Of a stretch of DNA of 35,725 nt, positions 8,702-17,095 are shown in pieces. The translations under genes were made by a program, and so were the position numbers. The DNA comes from JAVBKA01 sp031546715 (GTDB lineage Bacteria > Bacillota > Clostridia > Oscillospirales > UBA929): positions 1 through 35,725 of the forward strand of contig JAVBKA010000237.1 in NCBI GenBank assembly GCA_031546715.1. Direction: 5' to 3'. A model generated the notes under the pieces. It had not been told where the DNA came from and made no database searches. It saw only the letters and a list, made by a program, of their open reading frames with translations. The number at the start of each line of letters is the position of its first letter. Positions within the stretch are counted from its first letter, which is position 1.

Positions 8702-8738
8702 AAAGAAGCTGACCGCAGTACTACGTTCAGCTTCTTTT
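8702..8738. terminator. Bidirectional intrinsic terminator
   Basis: AAAGAAGCTGA pairs with TCAGCTTCTTT, followed by T-rich sequence on the plus strand and TTTC on the minus strand. It lies just downstream of the minus-strand reductase gene and most likely ends that transcript. The 320 bp between the MerR remnant and the reductase gene hold only the MerR promoter and this hairpin. Confidence 0.7.
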
Positions 8739-8764
8739 GAGAAAGTTTTTTCAAATACACTGAG

Positions 8765-9616
8765 TTATAACGAGACCACAACGTTTTCACATGATAAGCT
8801 AAAATTTGAGAACAAATCAGTGTTTATACTTTTAAGGGTTAAATAGAAATTACCATCTTTGTTATATCGCAACAAGGCAGGATCGTTGCAACCTAACAAA
8901 CTACAATAACTTTCCGCAGTCAATAAACTTGCAGTATATGAAGGATTTTTATTATACTTCAAGAACAACATTTTCATATATTCATCAACAGATATAAAAT
9001 CATCGCTTGTCAAATGTAGAATACCGTATATATTTGTCTCAATACAGGGAAGAATTGCTTTTGCAACATTACTGACAGTGTTATAGCTCATGTAAAGATT
9101 TGCAAAAATAGGCTGACCATTTTCTATTTGCTGAACTTCGTTAAGCGCATCTTCTGATGACAAGGTTCTGGGCAAGCGAATTATAAGGCTCTGATTTTCT
9201 AAATGACTTTGTATTAATTGTTCGCAGGAATACTTGAATTTACCATATTGGCTAATTGGATATGGGATATCTGATTCTACATGCGCGGTATCAGGCGTTC
9301 CATCAAAAACGTTTGCTGAAGAAAGAAAAATGCATCGTCCCGAAGATTTCTTTAAATATTCCGCAATATGTTTGTGGGCAACTAATTGATGTTCAAAATT
9401 GCCGGTGAGCGAGGAAATAACTAAATCAGGATTAACATTGTTAAGTATATTATCCAAAGCTACGCAATCTGCACAATCATATTTATACAAATGTTTTTCC
9501 TCAATATTTGCAGGACGGCGTTTATTATATGTCCCACAAACATCATGTTTCCCTGACAGGCGTTGATATACAGCATTGCCAATAGTGCCGCTTGCACCCA
9601 ATACAAGAATTTTCAT
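8765..9616 (-). CDS. NAD(P)-dependent epimerase/reductase, RmlD-like extended SDR
   Basis: A 283-aa Rossmann-fold protein. The N-terminal nucleotide motif is GASGTIG, the active-site strand is CIFLSSANVF, and the catalytic pair is YGKFK (YxxxK). It most resembles dTDP-4-dehydrorhamnose reductase and related sugar reductases, but no other sugar-nucleotide genes are nearby, so its substrate is open. The ATG at 9616 has an AAGG ribosome site. It has its own good promoter (TTGACA, 18 bp, TATGAT) and a hairpin terminator after it, so it is a single-gene unit. It looks AT-richer than the catabolic operon to its left, which may mean separate acquisition. Confidence 0.75.
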   Translation of the reverse strand: MKILVLGASGTIGNAVYQRLSGKHDVCGTYNKRRPANIEEKHLYKYDCADCVALDNILNNVNPDLVISSLTGNFEHQLVAHKHIAEYLKKSSGRCIFLSSANVFDGTPDTAHVESDIPYPISQYGKFKYSCEQLIQSHLENQSLIIRLPRTLSSEDALNEVQQIENGQPIFANLYMSYNTVSNVAKAILPCIETNIYGILHLTSDDFISVDEYMKMLFLKYNKNPSYTASLLTAESYCSLLGCNDPALLRYNKDGNFYLTLKSINTDLFSNFSLSCENVVVSL

Positions 9617-9664
9617 GTTATACCTTCTTACTTAGATCGCGTTCACAAGTTATTCGCTATCTGC

Positions 9665-9694
9665 ATCATACCACTACAGCGCGAAAGATGTCAA
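9665..9694 (-). promoter_or_regulatory. Sigma-A promoter of the reductase gene
   Basis: On the minus strand TTGACA (9689-9694) is followed after 18 bp by TATGAT (9665-9670), about 50 bp upstream of the reductase start codon. Confidence 0.7.
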
Positions 9695-9707
9695 ACTATC
9701 CTTAGGG

Positions 9708-9863
9708 ATGATTTGGCAGTTGTTGACAACTTGTCGTGTTAGATTAACTAACTCTGACTACATATGCCGACGGGCTAATGGTAAGCCTCTTGCACCTGAT
9801 AATGTTACAGGGTCATTTGGGCGGTTTATTAAGCGTCATAACATAACACTTCCCAAATTTAGA
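9708..9863 (+). pseudogene. Tyrosine recombinase (phage-type integrase), N-side fragment of catalytic domain
   Basis: The plus-strand frame reads SDYICRRANGKPLAPDNV and then RFIKRHNITLPKFR, the segment that precedes the HDLRH box in Tn916-like and phage integrases. Homology stops after the Arg codon at 9861-9863, exactly where FHDLR would be expected; the following codons are unrelated. No start or N-terminal core-binding domain is recognisable upstream. The matching C-side piece lies at 23129-23305 on the same strand and resumes at HTTATLML. I infer one gene split by a ~13.3 kb insertion. Confidence 0.75.
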
Positions 9864-10038
9864 TTGCGGGTCAAGTCCGTAATGACATCAAGTTCGCAAA
9901 GTATAATCATTTTGAATAATCTCTTACTAATATCATACTTTAGCCAAGAAACTTAATCAACATGATTGTTAAGATGATTGCTACGATACAATCTTACAAT
10001 AACCTGATAACTTATTTGGAAAATTCTTACCCTAATTA

Positions 10039-10800
10039 CTATACTTCCTTCTTATTAAACACCGTTATACTCACAAACATCAATATAAAAATGCACACTG
10101 CACAAATAACGACTGCTGGAATAAAATCTGCCGCCACATTTTGCTTTGTCAGCAGAGCCATGCCGTTGCTGGATAAGCTAACGGGATTGTATTTTTGCAG
10201 TTTTGGAATAATATTCAGCAAGGTCATCACAACAACCCCGCCGCCGCACAGAAGTAGACTGCCAGAAAATGTTTTGAACAGTGTCCCGCCTAAAATTAAC
10301 AGCGTGATTAGCAAAATTCCGAATAACCAAAGACTCAGAAATGCAAGAAATGCATTGTGCATTTTAGATAATCCCCAAAAATATACTGTGTAGGCGAAGG
10401 TGACCGCAATAGACAGCATATATGAAAGTGTCCAAATTGCGACTACTGTCGTAAATTTAGAGAGTATAACTGTTTGACGTTTCATGCCCTTTGTCAGAAT
10501 GTTGACTAATGTTCCGCGGCTAAATTCATTTGCTACAATACCCGCGAATATAATCACCAACACAATAGCTCCCATTTGTCCGACATTTTTGAAAAACTGA
10601 GCCCATGAATCCATTGCCGTAGGTTCTGGAACTGAGATAGAAAAGCCGTCTCCGAGGTTTTTGAGTAGCACAGGCATAAGTTTTGCAAAAAGCGGGCTCA
10701 TCACTCCGAATATCAAAAATACAGCAAGCATGATGATAAGCCTGTAAGTGCGGACGCTCTCAGTAAATTCCTTCTTTGTAAAGGCAAAAAAGGCTCTCAT
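10039..10800 (-). CDS. ABC-2 type exporter permease
   Basis: A 253-aa integral membrane protein with about six predicted hydrophobic segments, a short cytoplasmic N-terminus (MRAFFAFTKKEFTESVRTY) and the NEFSRGTLVNILTKGMKR motif typical of ABC-2 permeases of the NatB/BcrB type. Its ATG overlaps the ATPase stop by 4 bp (ATGA), so the two are translationally coupled and surely form one transporter. The exported substrate is unknown; peptide antibiotics or sodium are usual for this family. Confidence 0.85.
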   Translation of the reverse strand: MRAFFAFTKKEFTESVRTYRLIIMLAVFLIFGVMSPLFAKLMPVLLKNLGDGFSISVPEPTAMDSWAQFFKNVGQMGAIVLVIIFAGIVANEFSRGTLVNILTKGMKRQTVILSKFTTVVAIWTLSYMLSIAVTFAYTVYFWGLSKMHNAFLAFLSLWLFGILLITLLILGGTLFKTFSGSLLLCGGGVVVMTLLNIIPKLQKYNPVSLSSNGMALLTKQNVAADFIPAVVICAVCIFILMFVSITVFNKKEV

Positions 10801-11714
10801 TTAACTACCTCCAAAAACAGGTTTTCAATAGATGGCTCTGCAACTTCAATCCTTAATGGCAAAAGCTTGTTTTCTAAAAGAGCTTGCAAAATAATAGTTT
10901 GGGTCTGTGGCATATTGTCCGTATGAAATGTGATGGTTTTTTCAGTCTGCGTAGCACCTGCCAATAATCCTTTGACATGGGTCAGTGCGGTAAACTGTGC
11001 CATATCCTTTAGATTATCTAGCTCAACTATCAGACTATCCGCCTTATGACGCGCCTTGAGTTGGGATAACGTTCCTGAAAACGCCAGTTTTCCTTTGTTC
11101 ATCACCGCAATTTGGTCGCAAATTCGCTCTACATCGGAGAGAATGTGCGTGGAAAAAATTACAGTAGTTTTACCTTTGACTTGCATGAGAATCTCAAGAA
11201 TTTCTTTGCGACCAATGGGGTCTAGTGCGCTGGTCGGTTCGTCGCAAATCAACAATTTCGGCTCATTTAAGAGAGCTTGTGCAATACCAAGACGTTGCTT
11301 CATACCTCGTGAAAAGCCTCCGATTTTCTTGTTTGCGCCAGCAAGCCCCACAAGAGAAAGTAGCTCCTCGGTACGACCTTTAATCTTTGTGCTCTGCATT
11401 CCCGTAATCTCGCCGCAAAGTCTCAGGTATTCACTTGGACGCATATAGCCGTAAAATTCGGGGACATCTGGTAGATAACCGATGTGCTCATTAGTCTTAG
11501 TTTGTCCGAAAGTAACCCGTTCACCGCAGACGGATATTTCACCGCTGTCACATGTAAGTAATCCCAAAACCATCTTCATGGTCGTAGTTTTACCTGCGCC
11601 GTTTTGCCCTATGAAGCCGAATATTGAACCTTCGGGAACCGAGAAGGAAAGCTTATCAATCACCTTTTGCCCGCCAAAACTCTTCGATAAATTCTGAATA
11701 TTCAGAATGTCCAT
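10797..11714 (-). CDS. ABC transporter ATP-binding protein (ABC-2 exporter)
   Basis: A 305-aa ATPase. The Walker A motif GQNGAGKTT (about residues 36-44), signature FSRGMKQRL, Walker B LLICDEPTSALDP and switch His in FSTHIL are intact. A C-terminal extension of ~90 residues is typical of BcrA/NatA-type ATPases. The start is the ATG at 11714, which shares one base with the stop of the preceding small gene (TAATG). A longer upstream frame exists but would overlap that gene. It works with the permease at 10039-10800. Confidence 0.88.
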   Translation of the reverse strand: MDILNIQNLSKSFGGQKVIDKLSFSVPEGSIFGFIGQNGAGKTTTMKMVLGLLTCDSGEISVCGERVTFGQTKTNEHIGYLPDVPEFYGYMRPSEYLRLCGEITGMQSTKIKGRTEELLSLVGLAGANKKIGGFSRGMKQRLGIAQALLNEPKLLICDEPTSALDPIGRKEILEILMQVKGKTTVIFSTHILSDVERICDQIAVMNKGKLAFSGTLSQLKARHKADSLIVELDNLKDMAQFTALTHVKGLLAGATQTEKTITFHTDNMPQTQTIILQALLENKLLPLRIEVAEPSIENLFLEVVK

Positions 11715-11911
11715 TACTCGTCTCCCTTGCCAATGGTAAAATACAGCACAGGACCGATGATATTGACAAAGCTGAGAATAACCCAAAGAGTACGATTGCC
11801 TAGCTTATAAGTTTTGTGCTTGAAAATGTGAATTAGTGTTACGATTGCCAAACCGAACTCAATTACCACCAGCGGTATTATAAAGGGTAAATATTCTATA
11901 AGCTTATCCAT
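11714..11911 (-). CDS. Small PLDc_N-domain membrane protein
   Basis: A 65-aa protein with two hydrophobic helices separated by a short basic loop (IFKHKTYKLGN) and ending in GPVLYFTIGK. This is the PLDc_N (phospholipase D N-terminal) fold often found as a stand-alone partner of BcrAB-like exporters. The ATG at 11911 has a GGAGG site; the start at 11926 would lie inside the regulator gene. It overlaps the ATPase start by one base. Confidence 0.8.
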   Translation of the reverse strand: MDKLIEYLPFIIPLVVIEFGLAIVTLIHIFKHKTYKLGNRTLWVILSFVNIIGPVLYFTIGKGDE

Positions 11912-11912
11912 G

Positions 11913-13028
11913 TCAATTTCCTCCAATAAAGTTTTTCAATTTTTGAACCGCGCTCTTATATCCGGCTTCATCTGCGAGAGACTCAAATGAGGGATTCATC
12001 AAAACATCGTTTAACATACTCTCTTTGATTACTTTTTCATCCCGAGGGGCGGCAGTTCCCAAAGCAAGCTCCTCAAGCCAAGCACCCATTTTGTCAAAAT
12101 AAGAGTCGCCATGCAGAGTAATAGGGAAGAAACGATTCACACAGAAATCGGCATACTTGTTCAACATTTCAACAGCCTTTTCTTTATTGCCTGCAATGCA
12201 GTACATATTCGCACCAAATGCGTAAAGAAGGACAGTGCTGTTCGGGAAAATCCCTTCAATTCGATAGATTTCCGACATCCCCATCAAGCGATTATATGTC
12301 TCTTCAGCTTTTGTAAACTCGCCAATACACAAGGTCAGGTAATTTAGTCCTGCGTTAAACAGTGCCAAAAGGTTTAAGTACATGTCAATCTGCACGACCT
12401 CTTTTGCTTTGTCGGTGTTACCCAATTGCTGATATGCCTGTGCAATCAACGGTCTTTCAGACACATCCTGACGAATGGTCTCGCCAAGTAAATTCAGTGC
12501 CGATTGTGGCTCATGTAACACCAGCAGGCAAAGTGCCCGAAAATTTGTCGCGTTCTTAGAAATCCATACATCATCACTTTCAATTTCTATTCGTTCACAC
12601 AGCTTGGAGATTTCTCGTACGATTTCATTAGAACGCTCCTGTGTGCCCGCAAGCATATGGTGGTTAAAAAGCAATGTCACCATTTGAATCAACAGGGGAA
12701 AACAGGCATAGTACTTTTTGATGATTGCCTTACATTCATCCATTGTCACATCAAATGGCTTAGTCGCAAAATCAGTTGCTAATCGGTGATACAGCTTGCG
12801 TATATCTTCCTTTGTCATTTGCGGCGAATAGTCCATCAACTCGTCAATGCTGATATTAAAATACGACGCAAGCTGAGGCAGAAACGTGATGTCCGGATAA
12901 CTTTGTCCCGTTTCCCACTTGGAAACGGATGCCTTGGAAACGCCAATATACTCGGCAAGCTCATCCTGTGTAATCTCTTTTTCATGCCGTTTATTTACAA
13001 GTGTTTTTGCAATATTAATTTCCTTCAT
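11913..13028 (-). CDS. XRE-family regulator with long helical C-terminal domain
   Basis: A 371-aa protein with an N-terminal Cro/C1 helix-turn-helix (about residues 9-63; TQDELAEYIGVSKASVSKWE) and a long alpha-helical region that resembles TPR-type sensor domains (for example LLNHHMLAGTQERSN is absent, but repeated leucine-rich helix pairs run from ~80 to 360). It heads the PLDc_N-ABC exporter operon with a GGAGG site at the start. It probably senses a peptide or cell state and controls the exporter. A palindrome inside its promoter fits autoregulation. The family is firm; the ligand is unknown. Confidence 0.82.
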   Translation of the reverse strand: MKEINIAKTLVNKRHEKEITQDELAEYIGVSKASVSKWETGQSYPDITFLPQLASYFNISIDELMDYSPQMTKEDIRKLYHRLATDFATKPFDVTMDECKAIIKKYYACFPLLIQMVTLLFNHHMLAGTQERSNEIVREISKLCERIEIESDDVWISKNATNFRALCLLVLHEPQSALNLLGETIRQDVSERPLIAQAYQQLGNTDKAKEVVQIDMYLNLLALFNAGLNYLTLCIGEFTKAEETYNRLMGMSEIYRIEGIFPNSTVLLYAFGANMYCIAGNKEKAVEMLNKYADFCVNRFFPITLHGDSYFDKMGAWLEELALGTAAPRDEKVIKESMLNDVLMNPSFESLADEAGYKSAVQKLKNFIGGN

Positions 13029-13047
13029 TGCGCCACCTCCTGACGCT

Positions 13048-13076
13048 AGTATATCAGTTTACAAAGTCAACTTCAA
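13048..13076 (-). promoter_or_regulatory. Promoter of the XRE-exporter operon with internal palindrome
   Basis: On the minus strand TTGAAG (13071-13076), a 17-bp spacer and TATACT (13048-13053) form a promoter 20 bp from the regulator start. Inside the spacer lies the interrupted palindrome GTTGAC-TTT-GTAAAC (13057-13071), whose arms match at 5 of 6 positions. It is a good candidate for the XRE binding site. Confidence 0.6.
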
Positions 13077-13210
13077 TGGGGCAGTAGTTGATAATCGTTG
13101 AATAAATCAACCACAAAGAAACTTGCTGAGCCAAAGCATTACTGATTGTCGGAGCGACATGGTTAAGAGGTGGCGATAGAACAGAGCCGTTATTCTGGGG
13201 TTGCTTAGGC

Positions 13211-13240
13211 AAAAAAAAGCCACTCAAATTAGAGTAGCTT
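13211..13240 (-). terminator. Strong intrinsic terminator, leftward
   Basis: On the minus strand AAGCTACTC, a six-base loop and GAGTGGCTT (one G-U pair) are followed by a run of eight T. No intact gene now reads into it from the right, so it probably ended a gene that has decayed. Confidence 0.75.
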
Positions 13241-13570
13241 TGTGGATAAGTATAAAATTCATTCCTATTCTTTCTGACGAGTGTAGAATTTAATCTTGAG
13301 CATCGATGGAGAGCCTCACCTGCTGTGGTTTTCCCTTTCCTCCACCGCACACTTCTTCGGGTAAAGCATTGATGAATATCAATGGAAAACCGCCCTCATG
13401 CAGAGCTACGAATCAATTAAATGGGGTTTGGACAGGTCTGACGGGCGTTTCCGGTGAATTGTCCGCCTCTCCATGATACGACATAACGAGGATTATCTAG
13501 TATATCAGTAAATCTCACTAGGGCACCGTCGCCATTACAGCCATACACATATACTTCGTCGTTTCGTCCA
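13241..13570. other. Gene-free stretch with degraded coding remnants
   Basis: No intact gene is present. On the minus strand a frame ending at 13417 stays open for about 60 codons and reads like real protein (RNDEVYVYGCNGDG, then LDNPRYVVSWRGG), but I do not recognise its family. Nothing else stands out. Confidence 0.35.
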
Positions 13571-13693
13571 ATGTGTTTTGAAGCGGGTTTTGAAAGTGCA
13601 AGTACTTTTTACCGAGCCTTTCAGCAAACTTACGGCGGACCGCCAGGTGAATTTATAAGGCGAATGGATAAACACGCTGTGCAAGAAGGATAA
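13571..13693 (+). pseudogene. C-terminal remnant of an AraC-family regulator
   Basis: The frame reads CFEAGFESASTFYRAFQQ and then GGPPGEFIRR before a TAA at 13691. This is the second helix-turn-helix and the end of an AraC/XylS DNA-binding domain. The first helix-turn-helix and the sensor domain are missing. It lies just upstream of the Rrf2 promoter, and sequence from 13694 to 13830 holds no gene. Confidence 0.75.
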
Positions 13694-13830
13694 AAATAAG
13701 CAAAAAACCTTGCGTCAGAATCTGCGGAAAGAGTTGCTTACAAACCACGAATTGAGTGGCACCTCGCAGTAGAACTAGATAATTGCTTGCACACTAACGC
13801 CGAATTTTTCATGATATTTCTCTCTCTCCC

Positions 13831-13859
13831 TTGAAATCATACTAATCATATAGTACAAT
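13831..13859 (+). promoter_or_regulatory. Promoter of the Rrf2 gene with overlapping palindromic box
   Basis: TTGAAA (13831-13836), a 17-bp spacer and TACAAT (13854-13859). The spacer contains ATCATACTAATCATATAG (13836-13853), with a perfect TACTA-N6-TAGTA repeat at 13840-13855. An almost identical sequence lies at the metY promoter. Position between -35 and -10 fits repression, presumably autorepression by the Rrf2 protein. Confidence 0.65.
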
Positions 13860-13886
13860 AGGGATTACAATTGGGAGGTACAGATT

Positions 13887-14324
13887 ATGAAAATATCAAC
13901 AAAAGGCAGATATGCGTTACGAATGATGATTGATGTTGCCGAGCACAGCGGTAACGAGCGGGTTTCCATTAAAGAAATATCGGAGCGGCAGGGCATATCG
14001 GTAAAATATTTGGAACAAATCGTGACGAATCTGACACGGGCAGGTTTTTTACGTAGCGGACGGGGTTCAGGCGGAGGATATAGCTTGACGAAAGCTCCTG
14101 AAAAGTATACAGTTGGCGAAATACTGCGCGCGATTGAAGGCAAGCTAGCTCCTGTTGCGTGTCTTGAAGATGAAATAAATCAGTGCGAACGGAGCAGCCT
14201 TTGTCGAACACTGGGGTTTTGGAAAGGGCTTTATAAGGTCATAGATGAATATGTTGACTCTGTTACTTTGCAAGATTTTATTAAATCTGAAACCACTATG
14301 GACAATGGGGATTTCTCGATATAA
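13887..14324 (+). CDS. Rrf2-family transcriptional regulator (IscR/CymR-like)
   Basis: A 145-aa winged-helix regulator beginning MKISTKGRYALRMMID, with helix-turn-helix SIKEISERQGISVKYLEQ and wing SGRGSGGGYSL. Three cysteines, 92, 100 and 106, sit in the position of the IscR iron-sulfur ligands (92, 98, 104), with spacing CX7CX5C rather than CX5CX5C. A bound [2Fe-2S] cluster is therefore plausible, but a CymR-type role in cysteine control is equally possible given metY and cysK downstream. The ATG has a GGGAGG site. It lies 16 bp ahead of the PocR-AraC gene, so the two are probably co-transcribed. Confidence 0.88.
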   Translation: MKISTKGRYALRMMIDVAEHSGNERVSIKEISERQGISVKYLEQIVTNLTRAGFLRSGRGSGGGYSLTKAPEKYTVGEILRAIEGKLAPVACLEDEINQCERSSLCRTLGFWKGLYKVIDEYVDSVTLQDFIKSETTMDNGDFSI

Positions 14325-14340
14325 TCGGGAGAAATGAACT

Positions 14341-15546
14341 ATGAATGATTTTATTCATTTTGAGAATTTATCCGTAACCGCTGGTCTTGGTATAAGGATA
14401 TTGGACACATCAGGCCGAACATTATTTGAATCCTCCGTCCATACTGCCGTATCGGAATTTCTTGAAATACTGTATAAGAAACTGGATTGTGAAGAAAGCT
14501 GCCGTATCGCTTTTCTTTACGGATGCTATCAGGCCCGTAGGTTTGGAGGACGATATGTTTTCTTTGCGCCGTCTGGGTTGGTTTATTGTGCCGCCCCGTT
14601 ACTGGATGGAAAAGGGAAAATTTTATCGGGGGTTTTTGCCGGACCTTTTTTGATGACCGATTACGACGAGTATATAAATTATGACATACAGGAGCATGTT
14701 TCTCTCTCAACAAATGATGTTGAAATATTACTAAACGGCGTCCGTTCGGTTCCGTGCATAACACCGAAACAGGCACATGCGGTAAATGAACACCTCTACT
14801 ATGTTACAGCGGCTTATTCTTCACAGACCGTTATAACTGAATCCGTACCCATACAGACTGATATGTTTTCTTCGGCTTATCCCATTGAAAAAGAGGACAA
14901 ATTACTGTCGGCAATCAGCAAAGGTGATATACACACAGCCAATGAGGCTCTGGCAGATATTATTAAGCAAATTATGTTTCATTACAGCGGCAATATTGAG
15001 GTGCTTCGTTCCCGTGTAGCGGAATTGACGGTGTTGCTGTCCAGAGCGGCGTTAAAGGGTGGAGCGGATATAAATGCCATTTTAGGGCTGAATTACGATT
15101 ACCTGCGGGAAATTGACAGTTTTTCATCGGTGGAGGACATTGTTCTGTGGCTGCATACAGTCACACGGCGGTTCACACAGTATGTATTCGATTTTTCCGA
15201 CGCAAAACACATGGATATAATCTATAAAGCGGTGGATTTTATTAAGCGCAACTATGCCGATAAAATAAATCTCAAAATAATAGCGGATTATCTCTTTATC
15301 AGCCAACAATATTTCTGCCGTATTTTCAAAGAGGAAACAGGACAGACGCCGGGTGCTTATATTACGTTTGTACGTATCGAAAAAAGCAAAAAGCTGTTGC
15401 GTGATTCATCCATCAATATTATTGATATTCCAGAGCTTGTAGGCGTTGAGAGCCAAAGCTATTTTACAAAGATATTTAAAAAAGAAACCGGCTTTACGCC
15501 AGGACAATACCGACGAGAAAACTTGGAGCAGCGATATAACGGCTAA
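14341..15546 (+). CDS. PocR-domain AraC-family regulator
   Basis: A 401-aa regulator. Residues 1 to about 170 form a PocR sensory domain with conserved cysteines (Cys50, 54, 62, 83; note CEESCRIAFLYGCYQARRFGG split over 50-70), and residues ~290-395 form a two-helix-turn-helix AraC DNA-binding domain (LKIIADYLFISQQYFCRIFK and QSYFTKIFKKETGFTPGQYR). PocR domains are known in activators of corrinoid-dependent methyltransferase and propanediol genes. Lying just upstream of mtaB, it probably activates mtaB in response to methanol or another methyl donor. The link to mtaB is inference from neighbourhood. Confidence 0.85.
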   Translation: MNDFIHFENLSVTAGLGIRILDTSGRTLFESSVHTAVSEFLEILYKKLDCEESCRIAFLYGCYQARRFGGRYVFFAPSGLVYCAAPLLDGKGKILSGVFAGPFLMTDYDEYINYDIQEHVSLSTNDVEILLNGVRSVPCITPKQAHAVNEHLYYVTAAYSSQTVITESVPIQTDMFSSAYPIEKEDKLLSAISKGDIHTANEALADIIKQIMFHYSGNIEVLRSRVAELTVLLSRAALKGGADINAILGLNYDYLREIDSFSSVEDIVLWLHTVTRRFTQYVFDFSDAKHMDIIYKAVDFIKRNYADKINLKIIADYLFISQQYFCRIFKEETGQTPGAYITFVRIEKSKKLLRDSSINIIDIPELVGVESQSYFTKIFKKETGFTPGQYRRENLEQRYNG

Positions 15547-15554
15547 ATTTCTTC

Positions 15555-15590
15555 AAAAACTGCAAGCAGTATATATTAAGCACAGTTTTT
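15555..15590 (+). terminator. Weak terminator-like hairpin after the PocR regulator
   Basis: AAAAACTG pairs with CAGTTTTT around a 20-base loop, and the right arm ends in five T. The stem is short and AT-rich, so termination may be partial. Confidence 0.4.
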
Positions 15591-15642
15591 AATCATATAA
15601 ATTACATATGAATAGTAGAATATATTACAAAAAATAATAAGA

Positions 15643-15677
15643 TTGGGGAAGAACCAAACTAAATAAAGACTTATAAT
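15643..15677 (+). promoter_or_regulatory. Candidate activator-dependent promoter of mtaB
   Basis: A consensus -10 TATAAT (15672-15677) lies 37 bp before the mtaB ATG, but no -35 match is present at the right distance. Instead the inverted repeat TTGG-N7-CCAA (15643-15657) occupies that region, as expected for a promoter that needs an activator such as the adjacent PocR-AraC protein. Confidence 0.4.
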
Positions 15678-15713
15678 AAAATCAACCTACAAAAATATAG
15701 GAGGCTTTTTATT

Positions 15714-17093
15714 ATGGCAATTAAAAATTATACTAAAACCGCATATGTAAACCTTTCCGATTTCGTATACGGCAAATCGCTGTATCCTGTAAACCTTAAA
15801 AACGGAATGTCTATCGGCGGCGGAACAATGTACCCAGAAATAAACTTCACACTTCCCACTATGATGATTGAAAAAGATACCATGCCTGATGTAATCCGCA
15901 ACTACAAAGAAATCATCACAGGTATATGTGAGCGGGCAAAAGAATTGTATGTTCCAGGATTTGTGGCGGAAATCGAAACTCTGCCGCCTATGACAGAAAA
16001 TCCAGAATGGGGTATTGAGGTATGCAAGACCGTTGTGGACATCATAAAAGAGTATGAAGTAAAACACGGTATAAAGGGCGCAGTTAGAATAACGCCCAAC
16101 GATATACGCGAAGGCAACAACCTTGAACATATGTGGCACGGCAGGCAATGGGACACTATGATGAAAACCTTTGAGGGTTGCGCCAATGCAGGTGCCGACT
16201 TGCTCTCAATTGAATCGGTGGGCGGCAAAGAAACCCATGATGAAGCAGTAATGTACTGTGATATTTCAAAATCCATATTCGCTTTGTCCGTTCTAGGTTG
16301 TACTGACATGGGTAAACTATGGACGGAAATTGTGAATATTGCGGACAAAACAGGAACAATCGCCGCTGGAGACACCGCTTGTGGTTTTGCCAATACCGCA
16401 ATGGTGCTGGCTGAGAAAAAATACATTCCTCGTGTTTTTTCGGCTGCTATAAGAGTTATTTCTGCTGTAAGAAGCCTTGTAGCTGTTGAGTGCGGCGCAA
16501 AGGGTCCCCACAAGGATTGCGGCTACGAAGGTGTTTATGTAAAAGCGATAACGGGTACGCCCATCTCCACAGAGGGAAGAACAGCCGCTTGCGCACACCT
16601 TTCCTCTGTCGGCAACATTGCAGCCTGTGTGGCTGATATTTGGAGCAATGAATCCATACAAAATGTCAAACTGCTGGGCGGTATGGCTCCCACTGTATCC
16701 TTTGAACAACTTGTGTATGATTGCCGCCTGATGAATGAGGCGACAGCGAGAGGACAGGAAACGGCTCTTCTGCTTCGTGATTTACACGCGGACAGCGACA
16801 GCAGGCTCGACCCGCAGGCTTATGTGCTGCGCCCCGACGTTGTTCTTGATATTTCAAAAGAGCTCGTAAAGGTAGACGGTTATTACCCGCGGGCCAAAAA
16901 AGCCGCTGCGCTTGCGTTTTCCCATATTCAAAAAGCCCACGACAAGGGTGAGCTTGCACTGAATGATAAAGAGCTGATGTGGCTTGATAATCTTGCCGAA
17001 ACAGTAGAGGGATTGCCCAGTGATGTGGGTGAGTTTACTGAAAACATTATCGGTGAGTGCGAAAAATTAGACCCTAAAAAATATGACATGTAG
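15714..17093 (+). CDS. mtaB: Methanol:corrinoid methyltransferase MtaB
   Basis: A zinc enzyme that moves the methyl group of methanol to the cobalt of a corrinoid protein (MtaC), the first step of methanol use in methanogens and acetogens. The 459-aa length is typical. By analogy with Methanosarcina MtaB, the zinc ligands are Glu167 (SIESVGGKE), Cys223 (GDTACGFAN) and Cys269 (GPHKDCGYEG), all present. The ATG has an AGGAGG site. No intact corrinoid protein or MtaA follows: only a stump of mtaC remains at 17096-17212. Unless partners exist elsewhere, MtaB here has nothing to methylate. It lies downstream of a PocR-type regulator and upstream of a COG0523 GTPase. Confidence 0.9.
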   Translation: MAIKNYTKTAYVNLSDFVYGKSLYPVNLKNGMSIGGGTMYPEINFTLPTMMIEKDTMPDVIRNYKEIITGICERAKELYVPGFVAEIETLPPMTENPEWGIEVCKTVVDIIKEYEVKHGIKGAVRITPNDIREGNNLEHMWHGRQWDTMMKTFEGCANAGADLLSIESVGGKETHDEAVMYCDISKSIFALSVLGCTDMGKLWTEIVNIADKTGTIAAGDTACGFANTAMVLAEKKYIPRVFSAAIRVISAVRSLVAVECGAKGPHKDCGYEGVYVKAITGTPISTEGRTAACAHLSSVGNIAACVADIWSNESIQNVKLLGGMAPTVSFEQLVYDCRLMNEATARGQETALLLRDLHADSDSRLDPQAYVLRPDVVLDISKELVKVDGYYPRAKKAAALAFSHIQKAHDKGELALNDKELMWLDNLAETVEGLPSDVGEFTENIIGECEKLDPKKYDM

Positions 17094-17095
17094 AA

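Noticed and set aside
8449..8790. 113-codon minus-strand frame across the MerR promoter
   Set aside because: It runs through the bidirectional terminator and the MerR promoter, has no ribosome site and resembles no family.
9962..10393. 143-codon plus-strand frame over the ABC permease gene
   Set aside because: Antisense shadow of the permease; hydrophobic character mirrors the membrane helices.
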